Shown: one piece after another, positions 6,749 through 19,474 of the stretch
Numbering within the stretch: the first letter of the stretch is position 1
How the letters are laid out: each line of letters opens with the position of its first letter
From: JBFXDI01 sp050181295
GTDB lineage: Bacteria; Pseudomonadota; Alphaproteobacteria; Rhizobiales; Aestuariivirgaceae
Reading direction: 5' to 3'
Length of the DNA: 41,117 nt
Assembly: GCA_050181295.1 (NCBI GenBank)
Contig: JBFXDI010000020.1
Span: 1-41,117, forward strand
The notes under the pieces: generated by a model
Seen by the model: only the letters and a program-made list of their open reading frames with translations
Told to the model about the DNA's origin: nothing
Databases searched by the model: none
Made by a program: the position numbers and the translations under genes

Positions 6749-9013
6749 TCAGAGCGGCAGGTTTCCGGCTTCCGCGAAACCCATGAGCTCCTTGCGCAGG
6801 CTTGCGGCCGGGCTCGGCAGCAACGGATGCAGAAATGCCTCGAGCTTGCCCTGATCGAGCGCAAGCAGCATGGCCTTGACGGGGCCGATCGAGGCTGGGG
6901 CCATGGAGATTGAGCAGAAGCCGAGGCCGATCAGCGCCATCGCCTCGAGCGGCCGGCCGGCCATCTCGCCGCAAAGCGTGAGCGGCGTCGCGTGCGCCTG
7001 GGCGCGCTCGACGATGTGGCGGAGGACCCTGAGCGCGATGGGGCTCAAGGGATCATAGCGCCCGGCAAGCCGCGGATCGCCGCGATCGGCCGCGAAAAGG
7101 AACTGCAAGAGATCGTTGGAGCCCACGGACACGAAATCCGTTTCGGGCAGAAGCTGATCGAGCTGCCACAGGACAGAAGGCACTTCGAGCATGGCGCCGA
7201 GCTTGACGGCGGTCGGAACCGGCTGGCCACGCGCCTTCAACCGTTCCGTCTGCGCCTCGACCACCGCGCGGGCGCGGCGGAACTCGTCGGCCTCCGAGAT
7301 CATCGGGAACATGATCCGGAGCTCGCGGCCGGCGGCGGCGGTGAGAAGCGCGCTCGCTTGCAGGGGCAGGAGGGCGGGGCGGTCCAGCGCCACTCGGATG
7401 GCGCGCCACCCGAGCGCAGGGTTCTCCTCCGGCGCCGTGCGCAGATAGGGCAGCATCTTGTCGGAGCCGATGTCGAGCGTGCGGAAGACTACCGGCTTCT
7501 CGCCCGCCGCCTCGATGATGGCGCGGTAATGCTCCGTCTGCTGTCGGTGGCGCGGGAAGGAGCGCGCCATCATGAAGTGCAATTCGGTGCGGAAGAGCCC
7601 GATGCCGGTGGCGCCGGAATCCGCCAGATGCGGGAGATCGACCAGCAGGCCGGCATTGATCTGCAGCGCGATCCTGACGCCGTCGCGCGTGACGCAGGGG
7701 CGCTTGCGGAGCTCGGCATACTGGGCCTGACGCCGCGCGTAGAAGCGAACCTTTTCGGCATAGGCCCGCTCGATTTCGGCGGAAGGGCGCACATGCGCCT
7801 CGCCGGAGCTGCCATCCACGATGACGGCGTCGCCATCATCGACGAGATCGACCAGACTCTCGATCTGACCGAGAGCGGGGATGCCGAGCGCGCGCGCCAC
7901 GATCGAGACGTGGCTGTTCGGCGCCGCGCCGCCGACAATCAACCCACGCAGGTTGCTGCGGCTATAGTCGAGGAGCTGCGCCGGCCCCATGTTGCGCGCC
8001 ACGAGGATCGCATCGCGCGGAAGGTTGTCGCGCGAGGCCGTCGCGGTCGCGCCCGTCAGGATGCGCAAGAGCCGGTAGACGAGATCGTCGAGGTCGTGCA
8101 GCCGGTCGCGCAGATAGGGATCGGACTGGCGCATCAGGCGGGCGCGCATGTCGTTCTGAACGCGCTCCACCGCCGCCTCCGCGGTCAAGCCCGTGTCCAC
8201 GACCTCCCGGATGCGCCGCGCGAAGCCGCGGTCGTAGGCGAACATGCGGAAGCTCTCGAGGACCTCGTCATATTCCTTGCCGCGCGCCCCGTCGCCCGGC
8301 TGCACGAGGTTGTCGACCTCTTCCCTGAGCGTGCCCAGCGCCTGCTCGAGCCTCTCGCGCTCGCGCGGTATGCTCTCGGCGATGAAGTTGGTGATGGAAA
8401 TGCGGGGCTCGTGCAGCACCGCGTGGCCGAGCGCGATGCCGTCCGCAAGTATGGCGCCCTTGAGATGATGGCTCCTGAGGTGCGCGACGTCGGATTCGAC
8501 CTGCGCCGCCACCTCGTCGAGCTCGCCCGAGGAGATGATCTCCGCCAGCACCATGGCGGTGGTGAGGAGAGCCTCTTCCTCTTCCTCGGAATACTGGCGG
8601 CGCGTGCGGTTCTGCACCACCAGCACGCCGATGATGACGCCTCCGCGCAGGATCGGTACGCCGAGGAAGGAGTTGTAGATCTCCTCGCCCGTCTCCGGCA
8701 GGTACTTGAAGGCGGGGTGCGACTGGGCGTCGTCGAGATTGAGCATCTCGGCGGTGGCGGCGATGGTGCCGACGAGGCCTTCGCCGGTCTTGAGCCGGCT
8801 CTGGTGCACCGCCTCGCGCTTGAGACCCTCGGTGGCATAAAGCTCGAGCACGTGGCCGGCCTGCATGACATAAATCGAGCAGACCTCGGCCACCATGTTG
8901 GCCGCGATGAGGGAGACAGTCTTGTCGAGCCGCGCCTGCGCCGTCACCGGCTCCGCCATGACCTCGCGCAGCCGCCGAAGCAGGACACGCGGGCCTAAGG
9001 CGGGTGTCGGCAT
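6749..9013 (-). CDS. ptsP: Phosphoenolpyruvate-protein phosphotransferase PtsP (EI-Ntr)
   Basis: This 754-residue enzyme I paralogue starts the nitrogen phosphotransferase relay (PEP to EI-Ntr to NPr to EIIA-Ntr), a regulatory rather than sugar-transport system. An N-terminal GAF sensory domain (about residues 15-160) precedes the PEP-utilising enzyme domains. The phospho-accepting His lies in GGAAPNSHVSIVARALG (near residue 365), and the C-terminal barrel ends with the catalytic Cys in LTLCGEMAGRP. In proteobacteria the GAF domain senses glutamine and alpha-ketoglutarate. Length is normal. It follows lysC by 70 bases in the same direction. A sigma-54 promoter near 15.03 kb is relevant because both belong to the nitrogen-control world. 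Confidence 0.96.
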   Translation of the reverse strand: MPTPALGPRVLLRRLREVMAEPVTAQARLDKTVSLIAANMVAEVCSIYVMQAGHVLELYATEGLKREAVHQSRLKTGEGLVGTIAATAEMLNLDDAQSHPAFKYLPETGEEIYNSFLGVPILRGGVIIGVLVVQNRTRRQYSEEEEEALLTTAMVLAEIISSGELDEVAAQVESDVAHLRSHHLKGAILADGIALGHAVLHEPRISITNFIAESIPRERERLEQALGTLREEVDNLVQPGDGARGKEYDEVLESFRMFAYDRGFARRIREVVDTGLTAEAAVERVQNDMRARLMRQSDPYLRDRLHDLDDLVYRLLRILTGATATASRDNLPRDAILVARNMGPAQLLDYSRSNLRGLIVGGAAPNSHVSIVARALGIPALGQIESLVDLVDDGDAVIVDGSSGEAHVRPSAEIERAYAEKVRFYARRQAQYAELRKRPCVTRDGVRIALQINAGLLVDLPHLADSGATGIGLFRTELHFMMARSFPRHRQQTEHYRAIIEAAGEKPVVFRTLDIGSDKMLPYLRTAPEENPALGWRAIRVALDRPALLPLQASALLTAAAGRELRIMFPMISEADEFRRARAVVEAQTERLKARGQPVPTAVKLGAMLEVPSVLWQLDQLLPETDFVSVGSNDLLQFLFAADRGDPRLAGRYDPLSPIALRVLRHIVERAQAHATPLTLCGEMAGRPLEAMALIGLGFCSISMAPASIGPVKAMLLALDQGKLEAFLHPLLPSPAASLRKELMGFAEAGNLPL

Positions 9014-9083
9014 CAGGCCGTGTCCTTCTCCTGTCGGGCTTTTCGGCGCCAGTATTTAACCTGAAGAAACATCCTGTCGTCCT

Positions 9084-10337
9084 TCAGGCGGCGTCCAGGC
9101 CGTAAGCCGTGTGGAGCGATCGTACGGCGAGCTCAGTGTAGGCCGCGTCGATCAACACGGAGATCTTGATCTCCGAGGTGGCGATTGCCTGGATGTTGAT
9201 GCCCTTGTCGGCCAGCGCCTTGAACATGCGCGCGGCGACGCCGGCGTGGCTGCGCATGCCGATGCCGATCACGGACACCTTGGCGACGCCGGTGGCGTGG
9301 GTCAGCTCATGGAAGCCGATCCGGTCCTTTGCCGATTCCAGTACCTGGAGCGTGCGCTTCAGGTCCTTGGTCTGGACGGTGAAGGTGATGTTGGCGGTCT
9401 CGCCGTCGGCCGAGACGTTCTGCACGATCATGTCGACGCTGATGTCGGCCTCGGCCAGCGGGCCGAAAAGGCTCGCCGAGACGCCCGGCTGGTCCTTGAC
9501 CCGTCGGATGGAGACCTTCGCCTCGTCCCTGGAATAGGCGATGCCGGAGACGACCTGCTGTTCCACTAGCTTTTCCTCGTCGCAAACGATGGTGCCGGGC
9601 CCGATGCCGTCGTGGCCGTTCTGCAACGGCGAATCGGGTGGATCGAAGGTCGAGCGGACCTGCAACGGCACCTTATACACCATACCCAGTTCGACCGAGC
9701 GGGTCTGGAGAACCTTGGCGCCGAGGGAGGCCATCTCCAGCATCTCCTCGTAGGTGATGCGGTCGATCTTGCGGGCCTGGGGCACGATGCGCGGATCGGT
9801 GGTGTAGACGCCGTCGACGTCGGTATAGATGTCGCAGCGCGCCCTGATCGCGGCCGCGAGCGCGACGGCGCTGGTGTCGGACCCGCCACGGCCGAGGGTG
9901 GTGATGCGCCGGTCGGGGCCGATGCCCTGGAAGCCCGCCACCACCGCCACCTGGCCCTGTTCCATGCGCTTGATGAGCTCGTCGGCCTCGACGCCGACGA
10001 TGCGGGCGGCGCCATGCACGCCATCCGTCTTCACCGAGACCTGCCAGCCCTGCCACGAGCGGGCCGGTATGCCGCGCTCCTGGAGCACGATCGCCAGGAG
10101 GCCGGCGGTGACCTGCTCGCCGGAAGCGACCACGGTGTCGTACTCGCGCGCGTCGTGCATCGCGGCGGCCTCGCGGCACCACCCCACCAGCCGGTCCGTC
10201 GTGCCGGCCATGGCGGAGACGACAACGGCGACCTGGTGGCCGGCCTTGACCTCGCGCTCGACATGCAGCGCCACGTTGCGGATACGCTCGATATCCGCAA
10301 CCGACGTGCCGCCGAACTTCATCACCAGTCGGCCCAT
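9084..10337 (-). CDS. lysC: Aspartate kinase
   Basis: This 417-residue enzyme phosphorylates aspartate as the first step to lysine, threonine, methionine and diaminopimelate. The N terminus MGRLVMKFGGTSV holds the family KFGGTS signature. The kinase domain extends to about residue 250 (GRGGSDTSAVALAAA is visible), followed by two ACT domains for allosteric feedback by lysine and/or threonine. I chose the ATG at 10337, which puts KFGGTS at the normal distance. ATG codons at 10349 and 10376 would add up to 13 residues lacking family features. Some family members also start an internal beta subunit; I see no decisive sign of it here. Confidence 0.96.
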   Translation of the reverse strand: MGRLVMKFGGTSVADIERIRNVALHVEREVKAGHQVAVVVSAMAGTTDRLVGWCREAAAMHDAREYDTVVASGEQVTAGLLAIVLQERGIPARSWQGWQVSVKTDGVHGAARIVGVEADELIKRMEQGQVAVVAGFQGIGPDRRITTLGRGGSDTSAVALAAAIRARCDIYTDVDGVYTTDPRIVPQARKIDRITYEEMLEMASLGAKVLQTRSVELGMVYKVPLQVRSTFDPPDSPLQNGHDGIGPGTIVCDEEKLVEQQVVSGIAYSRDEAKVSIRRVKDQPGVSASLFGPLAEADISVDMIVQNVSADGETANITFTVQTKDLKRTLQVLESAKDRIGFHELTHATGVAKVSVIGIGMRSHAGVAARMFKALADKGINIQAIATSEIKISVLIDAAYTELAVRSLHTAYGLDAA

Positions 10338-10578
10338 GGGCCTGTCCATCTCCAGAGCGGTTCCAGGCACGTCCAACGGCCTCTCCCGCCCGCGCCATGC
10401 CGGCGCGAACGCCTTGAGGCATGCTTGGGGGCCGGAAAGGGGCAGTCAACAATCCGAGACGATGTGCGGAGCGGCTTTTCTCCCGCACGAAGCCCCGAAA
10501 AGCGCGGCCGGAAGACGCGCCCAGCCGGGCGCGCGTCCCTCATACAAGCCGGTCGCCGGATATGCAATATTGGAGGCC

Positions 10579-11328
10579 ATGCAGCAGGCTCAGGGCACCA
10601 AGACGGTCGATACGGCGGAGATCGAGAAGTTCTCGGCGCTCGCTGCCGAATGGTGGGACGCGAAGGGCAAGTTCGCGGTCCTGCACCGCTTCAACCCTGT
10701 GCGGCTTGCCTACATCAAGGACCATGTGGCTGCCCGATTCGGGCGCGATCCGCTGACGCGGCACCCGTTTTCAGGCCTGCGGCTGCTCGACATAGGCTGC
10801 GGTGGCGGCCTTCTCTCGGAGCCCATGGCGAGGCTCGGGGCGGATGTCGTGGGGATAGACCCTTCCGAGAAGAATGTCCGGACGGCGGCCACGCATGCCG
10901 CCGCCGGCGATCTCGCCATCGACTACCGCGCCACGACCGCCGAGGCGCTGGCCGCGGCGGGGGAGCGGTTCGACGTCGTGCTCAACATGGAGGTGATCGA
11001 GCATGTGCCGGATCCGGCCGCCTTCATGCGGACGACCGGGGAGCTTCTGAAGCCCGGCGGCCACGCCATCGTCGCCACCCTCAACCGGACGCTCAAGTCC
11101 TTCGCGCTGGCGATCGTCGGGGCGGAGTATGTGCTAGGCTGGCTGCCCAGGGGCACGCATCAGTGGGAAAGGTTCATCACGCCCGACGAACTCCGGGCGC
11201 AAGGGGAGGCGGCCGGACTTCGCCGCCTCGATCTCACCGGCGTCGTCTACAATCCGCTGAACGGAACCTGGTCGCGGTCGAAGGACACCGACGTCAACTA
11301 CGTTTGCCTGTTCGAACGGCCGCGCTGA
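10579..11328 (+). CDS. ubiG: Ubiquinone biosynthesis O-methyltransferase
   Basis: This 249-residue SAM-dependent methyltransferase carries out both O-methylation steps of ubiquinone synthesis. The opening is UbiG-like (DTAEIEKFSALAAEWWD, then LHRFNPVRLAYI). The SAM-binding motif LLDIGCGGGLLSEPMARLG and NMEVIEHVPDP follow, and the C terminus has YNPLNGTW. The frame is open far upstream, antisense to lysC, but the ATG at 10579 fits the family start. The preceding TGGAGG (10571-10576) leaves only two bases before the ATG, an unusually short Shine-Dalgarno spacing that may lower translation. The gene diverges from lysC across about 240 bases. Confidence 0.96.
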   Translation: MQQAQGTKTVDTAEIEKFSALAAEWWDAKGKFAVLHRFNPVRLAYIKDHVAARFGRDPLTRHPFSGLRLLDIGCGGGLLSEPMARLGADVVGIDPSEKNVRTAATHAAAGDLAIDYRATTAEALAAAGERFDVVLNMEVIEHVPDPAAFMRTTGELLKPGGHAIVATLNRTLKSFALAIVGAEYVLGWLPRGTHQWERFITPDELRAQGEAAGLRRLDLTGVVYNPLNGTWSRSKDTDVNYVCLFERPR

Positions 11329-11362
11329 GCGCGGCCGCCAAGGGAAAGGTGACAGCCGATCC

Positions 11363-11391
11363 CTTGTGTTGCGAGAAAGCAACACCCACAT
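11363..11391 (+). promoter_or_regulatory. Possible heat-shock (RpoH) promoter with overlapping inverted repeat, before clpB
   Basis: CTTGTG (11363-11368), a 16-base gap and CCCACAT (11385-11391) resemble the sigma-32 pattern CTTGAA / CCCCAT-T. Overlapping it is a perfect 7-bp inverted repeat GTGTTGC-N6-GCAACAC (11366-11385), which could be an operator or a stem after ubiG. It is not a CIRCE element. clpB is classically heat-shock controlled, so a promoter here is expected, but the element match is only moderate. Confidence 0.4.
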
Positions 11392-11534
11392 AGCCCGCAG
11401 CGGCATTTTCCGGGCGCGCGGTTGACGACAGGCAAGGCGCTGAACCCGTAGAATGGCGCAAATCCAGCGTGGGCGTTCAGAGCCCCGTGCTCCATCGGGA
11501 GGCGGACGGCGGGAACGTGCCGAGGAGGTAGGAC

Positions 11535-14132
<2,598 letters not shown>

Positions 14133-14141
14133 CTACCGGCG

Positions 14142-14168
14142 GCGGCGGAATTCCTGGGATTCCGCCGC
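14142..14168 (+). terminator. Stem-loop after clpB
   Basis: A perfect 10-bp stem (GCGGCGGAAT / ATTCCGCCGC) with a 7-base loop begins nine bases after the clpB stop. It has no T-run, so it may end transcription only weakly or protect the 3' end of the message. Confidence 0.5.
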
Positions 14169-14344
14169 TACGCCAATGAGACAGGTCCCGACTTCGGAAT
14201 CGCCCGCCCCAAGTCGATCGGCGGACGCCGCCCGCCCGCAGATCGCCACATTCTAGCGAATGCATTAATTCTTGTTGCAGAGTTGAATGTCATAGTTCCT
14301 GCCGGCAGAAGCAAGCAACTTTGCCGACAAGGGACGGACCCGGC

Positions 14345-14536
14345 GTGTTGGACCAGCTTTCACAGAGACTTGGGAAGTTCGCGTCCGACGAAAGCGGCGT
14401 GACGGCGATCGAATACGCGCTCATCGCCTCGTTCATCTTTCTGGGACTTGTCCCCCTCATCAATATGATGGGCGGAAGCGTTGGGATCATGTACGACCAG
14501 ATCCTCGGCTACTTCGACACGGCCCTCGGCGCTTAG
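14345..14536 (+). CDS. Flp/Fap-type pilin (type IVb prepilin)
   Basis: This 63-residue protein is a Flp pilin, the major subunit of Tad tight-adherence pili. The prepilin peptidase site is clear: a short charged leader ends at DESG, then VTAIEYALIASFIF, with the conserved Glu at +5 of the hydrophobic segment. The C-terminal part is typical of the family. I chose the GTG at 14345 because AAGGGA (14328-14333) precedes it at a usable distance; a TTG at 14321 is in frame but less likely. No cpa/tad assembly genes (cpaA-F, tadA-C) are nearby, so this is an orphan pilin that would need assembly genes from elsewhere. A hydrophobic C-terminal neighbour or minor pilin is also absent. Confidence 0.85.
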   Translation: MLDQLSQRLGKFASDESGVTAIEYALIASFIFLGLVPLINMMGGSVGIMYDQILGYFDTALGA

Positions 14537-14550
14537 GCTCGCGGCCCGCG

Positions 14551-14916
14551 CTATTCCTGCGACGCCAGGATCACGTAATGCTTGCGGATCGGCTCCACCG
14601 TCTCCCAGGTTCCCTTGAATCCCGGCTCGATGACGAAGGCTTCGCCGGCCTTGATCGTCCAGCTTTCTCCCGACTCGCTCGTGAGAACCGCCTTTCCGGC
14701 GATGAAATGGCAAAACTCCCAGACGTCGTAGTCGACCGTCCATTTTCCGACGGATGATTCCCAGATCCCGCTGTTGAGACGGTCGCCATCGCCCGACCAC
14801 TGGTTCCAGGTAGTCGTGTCGATGGGACCCGCGATGACCTTCTCCGCCGGCTTTCGCTCGCGCTCCGCAGCCGGAGCGCCCTTACCTTCCGTCTTCAGGA
14901 CAACAATCTTTGCCAT
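14551..14916 (-). CDS. Cupin domain protein (DUF861 / Cupin_3 type)
   Basis: This 121-residue single cupin resembles the EutQ/ureidoglycine-hydrolase-like Cupin_3 group. The beta-barrel part spans about residues 40-115 (GIWESSVGKWTVDYDVWEFCHFIAGKA, then KAGEAFVIEPGFKGTWE). Members often start at the W-E-x(n)-GKW segment, as here. Metal ligands are not obvious: one His appears in EFCHF, and the second motif lacks the usual His, so a catalytic metal site is uncertain. GGAAGGAA lies just before the ATG on the minus strand. It is convergent with the Flp pilin gene and has no informative neighbour. Specific function is unknown. Confidence 0.8.
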   Translation of the reverse strand: MAKIVVLKTEGKGAPAAERERKPAEKVIAGPIDTTTWNQWSGDGDRLNSGIWESSVGKWTVDYDVWEFCHFIAGKAVLTSESGESWTIKAGEAFVIEPGFKGTWETVEPIRKHYVILASQE

Positions 14917-15022
14917 GCCGTTCCTTCCTGGTGTGACTTGGGGGGCGTGCGCCCCTTCGCCGCCCGACAGGCGGCATGACGGGCGCCTGTGTCAAGCCGG
15001 GACAGGGAATGGACTCGGGTTC

Positions 15023-15038
15023 TGGCACGGCCATTGCA
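15023..15038 (+). promoter_or_regulatory. Sigma-54 (RpoN) promoter, -24/-12 elements
   Basis: TGGCACGGCCATTGCA matches the sigma-54 consensus TGGCACG-N4-TTGCA at every defined position, with the invariant GG (15024-15025) and GC (15036-15037) ten bases apart. Transcription would begin near 15049, about 95 bases before the ATG of the coiled-coil gene at 15145. A 7-bp inverted repeat ACAGGCG-N10-CGCCTGT (14967-14990) lies upstream and may bind an enhancer-binding activator or the cupin gene's regulator. Confidence 0.75.
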
Positions 15039-15144
15039 GTTCTCGGCGCAACCCGGGGAGCCGCGTAAGGCGGCCTGGGGGTCGCAAGCGGGGAGGCAGG
15101 CTTCCGTCTTCGCTTTGAGAGGCACAGGACGCAAAGGAAAGATT

Positions 15145-15492
15145 ATGGCCAGAGTATCTTTGGAGACCGCCAAGATCGTCATCGATTCGCTGATGACCGA
15201 GCAGGAGCGGGATCGCGAGGCCCTGCGGCGGATGATGAGCCACACCGTCAAGATGATGGAAGTGCTCCAGAACATGCGCGAGCAGGAAGAGCGGCGCATG
15301 GACACCGAGCTCGCCGAGCGGAAGGCGGCGCTCCGGAAAATGTTCGGGCAGCTCATCGCCGCCGAGGAAGAGCGCAAGGAGCGTCTCTCGCGTCACATCG
15401 CCGATATCGACGGCGAAGACGGCCTGGAGGAGGAGTATGTGCCCCAGACGCCTTCCAACGTGACGCCCATGTTGGCTGAGCGTCAGTCCTGA
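15145..15492 (+). CDS. Hypothetical coiled-coil protein under a sigma-54 promoter
   Basis: I do not recognise this 115-residue protein. It is almost wholly helical and highly charged, rich in Glu, Arg, Lys and Met. A long amphipathic stretch (about residues 15-85: MTEQERDREALRRMMSH, then MREQEERRMDTELAERKAALR) suggests a coiled coil, and the C-terminal 25 residues look disordered and acidic. There is no signal peptide, membrane segment or cysteine. The start is the ATG at 15145 preceded by AAAGGA (15133-15138); the frame extends upstream but the extra sequence lacks coding character and would cover the promoter. Neighbours give no functional hint apart from the promoter, which implies control by a nitrogen- or signal-responsive activator. 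Confidence 0.7.
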   Translation: MARVSLETAKIVIDSLMTEQERDREALRRMMSHTVKMMEVLQNMREQEERRMDTELAERKAALRKMFGQLIAAEEERKERLSRHIADIDGEDGLEEEYVPQTPSNVTPMLAERQS

Positions 15493-15520
15493 AAAGGGCG
15501 GCACCGTCCACAATGACTAC

Positions 15521-15540
15521 AGTGGCCGTCGCCGGCCACT
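15521..15540. terminator. Hairpin after the coiled-coil gene
   Basis: A perfect 8-bp stem AGTGGCCG/CGGCCACT with loop TCGC lies 28 bases after the stop at 15492. It lacks a T-run, so terminator function is only possible. Confidence 0.4.
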
Positions 15541-15619
15541 CCTACAGACCCCATTGATCTGCACCCCTCTCCGGGATTTGAATACCCCCGCCGGAAGGGG
15601 CGGAGAAAAGGGGAACTCC

Positions 15620-15991
15620 ATGCACAATGCCATCAGGGCCGCCGCGCTTGCCGCGGCGCTGATCCCGGCCGCGTCGACCGCGGCTCAGGCCGTCGACTAC
15701 TACGGGGCGATCGCTTATGCGCAATCGACCCGGCAGCACGGCTATGCCTATGACTTCACCTCGCAGGCGGCCGCGGAAAAGGCGGCGCTGGAGGAATGCA
15801 ACAAGCGCTCGGCGGGCTGCGAGTCGGCGATCTGGTTCCGCAATGCCTGCGGGGCGCTGTCGATCGGGAACGGCGGCTGGGGCGCGAGCTGGGGCGAGGA
15901 CCAGCAACTGGCCGAGGGCCGCGCAATGCAGAAATGCTACGAATTCACGACCGGTTGCAAGATCGAGCGCTGGGTCTGCACCAGGCGGTAG
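15620..15991 (+). CDS. Secreted DUF4189 domain protein
   Basis: This 123-residue protein has an N-terminal signal peptide (about residues 1-24, with cleavage likely after TAAQA before VDYYG) and a DUF4189 domain over the mature part. Family features are the opening YYGAIAY, the AAAEKAALEECNK segment, and paired cysteines (CNKRSAGC, NACGAL, then CYEFTTGC and VC) that should form disulfides in the periplasm. The Gly/Trp segment GNGGWGASWGED matches the family core. The ATG at 15620 is preceded by AAAAGGGGA. Function is unknown; DUF4189 proteins are common small exported proteins of Rhizobiales. Confidence 0.85.
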   Translation: MHNAIRAAALAAALIPAASTAAQAVDYYGAIAYAQSTRQHGYAYDFTSQAAAEKAALEECNKRSAGCESAIWFRNACGALSIGNGGWGASWGEDQQLAEGRAMQKCYEFTTGCKIERWVCTRR

Positions 15992-16037
15992 GGCATTATC
16001 GCGTAAAAGTGGTCGCTGAGGCCGAGGCCAACTCCAT

Positions 16038-16123
16038 CGTCATTGCCGGGCCTGATCCGGCAATCCAGTCAATCGCGCCGCCGGGGGAGACTCTGGATGG
16101 CAGGGTCAAGCCCTGCCATGACG
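16038..16123. repeat. Bipartite palindromic repeat, copy 1
   Basis: Two hairpins about 30 bases apart: ATTGCCGG/CCGGCAAT (16042-16064) and ATGGCAGGG/CCCTGCCAT (16097-16119). The element runs from CGTCATTG to CCATGACG. Near-equal length and ends are seen at 33703-33789, and a decayed copy lies at 32130-32211. Such elements are common in Rhizobiales intergenic DNA. Here the repeat also encodes the C terminus of the minus-strand membrane protein gene. Confidence 0.8.
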
Positions 16124-16509
16124 TCCGGATCGCCGAGGCGACGGCCAAAGAACGCCGCGAGCCATACCGTCCGGCCTCGTGGGCCGAACCGATAGACGGC
16201 GTAGAGGATCGCGAGAGCATGCAAGGAAGCGGATAGGACACTCGCCTGCCACATCGCGAATTGCGCGAAAGCTGCCGGAGTCACGAGGAGCGTGATGGGA
16301 AACGCCAGCAAGTGGTGCGTGCCCTGTCCCACACCCAGCCCTGTGCATGTGACGTAGGGCAATAGTGCCGATCGGAAGAAGCAATAGTCCGGAGCGACCA
16401 AGGCGTTTGCCAGGGCGGCAAGTGCGAAGCTGAAGAGCCAGTAGGCGGCGCAGAACACAAGAACCCAAAACCAGAAGGCGGCCACCAGGCAAAGCGCCTT
16501 CCGGAGCAT
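16069..16509 (-). CDS. Small hypothetical membrane protein
   Basis: This 146-residue protein has three or four hydrophobic segments (near residues 5-40, 60-90 and 95-112) and is likely an inner-membrane protein of unknown role. The start at 16509 lies one base after the uvrB stop, with no gap for a promoter, so it is probably translated from the uvrB message. The open frame extends further upstream, but there it is only a shadow of uvrB. The C-terminal residues VMAGLDPAIQS are encoded by the palindromic repeat, suggesting the original stop was lost and the frame now ends inside the repeat. I do not recognise the family, and expression is unproven. Confidence 0.55.
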   Translation of the reverse strand: MLRKALCLVAAFWFWVLVFCAAYWLFSFALAALANALVAPDYCFFRSALLPYVTCTGLGVGQGTHHLLAFPITLLVTPAAFAQFAMWQASVLSASLHALAILYAVYRFGPRGRTVWLAAFFGRRLGDPDVMAGLDPAIQSLPRRRD

Positions 16510-16510
16510 T

Positions 16511-18907
<2,397 letters not shown>

Positions 18908-18950
18908 GCGCGGAATATAGGAGCCGGATCGGGGCGAGGGTAGGGCAGGA

Positions 18951-19442
18951 TCAGCGGTCGGCGCGGGGGAGGGCCGACAGCTTGGCGAGCCAGCGCTCGA
19001 CGCGCTCGCGGTTCCGCTCCCGGGCGCCCAGCGGCACAAGGCTGCGGGAATAGATCGCCAGGGTCGAACTGTCCTCGCTCACCGGCAGATAGCGGACGGC
19101 CACGGCATCGGGGAGCCGCAGGACGGCGGTGCGCTGCACATAGCGCTCCGAGAGAGGGCTTTCGACGAGCGGCGGCGAAAGGTTCTCTTCGGGGTCGAGG
19201 CCGGTCAGCAGGGCGGCGCGCAGGGCATCGGCGGGGAGCGCATAGACCGGCGGCTCCATGTCCGGCTCGGCGGCGATGCACAGGCTCTTCGGGCAGAGCA
19301 GGTAGGAATTCCCGGAGGTGCGAAGCAACGCGAAATCGACAGAACCACCGTCGGCAGGCCCCGCAACCAGTTCCCAGATGCTGTCCCGCATGAGGAGAGC
19401 GATGCAGAGCAAAATCAGCAGAATCAGCAATGGCCTGCGCAT
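18951..19442 (-). CDS. DUF1499-like membrane-anchored protein
   Basis: This roughly 163-residue protein has one N-terminal membrane segment (RRPLLILLILLCIALL) followed by an extracytoplasmic domain. The C-terminal pattern (TLAIYSRSLVPLGARERNRERVERWLAKL) resembles the DUF1499 ending, where a RSxSR-x-G-x-x-D-x-G-x-NR-x-R motif is typical; here the Asp/Gly pair is altered. Cysteines CPKSLC may pair. Starts at 19478 and 19442 are both possible; the former lies inside a 24-bp inverted repeat that looks regulatory, so I prefer 19442. It precedes uvrB by 43 bases and could share its transcript. Function unknown; family call is moderate. Confidence 0.7.
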   Translation of the reverse strand: MRRPLLILLILLCIALLMRDSIWELVAGPADGGSVDFALLRTSGNSYLLCPKSLCIAAEPDMEPPVYALPADALRAALLTGLDPEENLSPPLVESPLSERYVQRTAVLRLPDAVAVRYLPVSEDSSTLAIYSRSLVPLGARERNRERVERWLAKLSALPRADR

Positions 19443-19474
19443 GCACGCAACCAAAATCCAAAGCCCATGGCGGG

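Noticed and set aside
6992..8998. A 668-codon plus-strand frame opposite ptsP
   Set aside because: It mirrors ptsP codons; no recognisable domain, and ptsP is complete with all catalytic motifs. Similar long antisense frames opposite uvrB, lysC, gcvPA and gcvPB were rejected for the same reason.
9612..10578. Plus-strand frames upstream of ubiG, opposite lysC
   Set aside because: Extensions are antisense to lysC; the UbiG family N terminus begins at the ATG at 10579.
14989..15144. Upstream extension of the coiled-coil protein frame
   Set aside because: The frame is open before the ATG at 15145 but would cover the sigma-54 promoter, and the added sequence lacks coding character; AAAGGA sits correctly for 15145.
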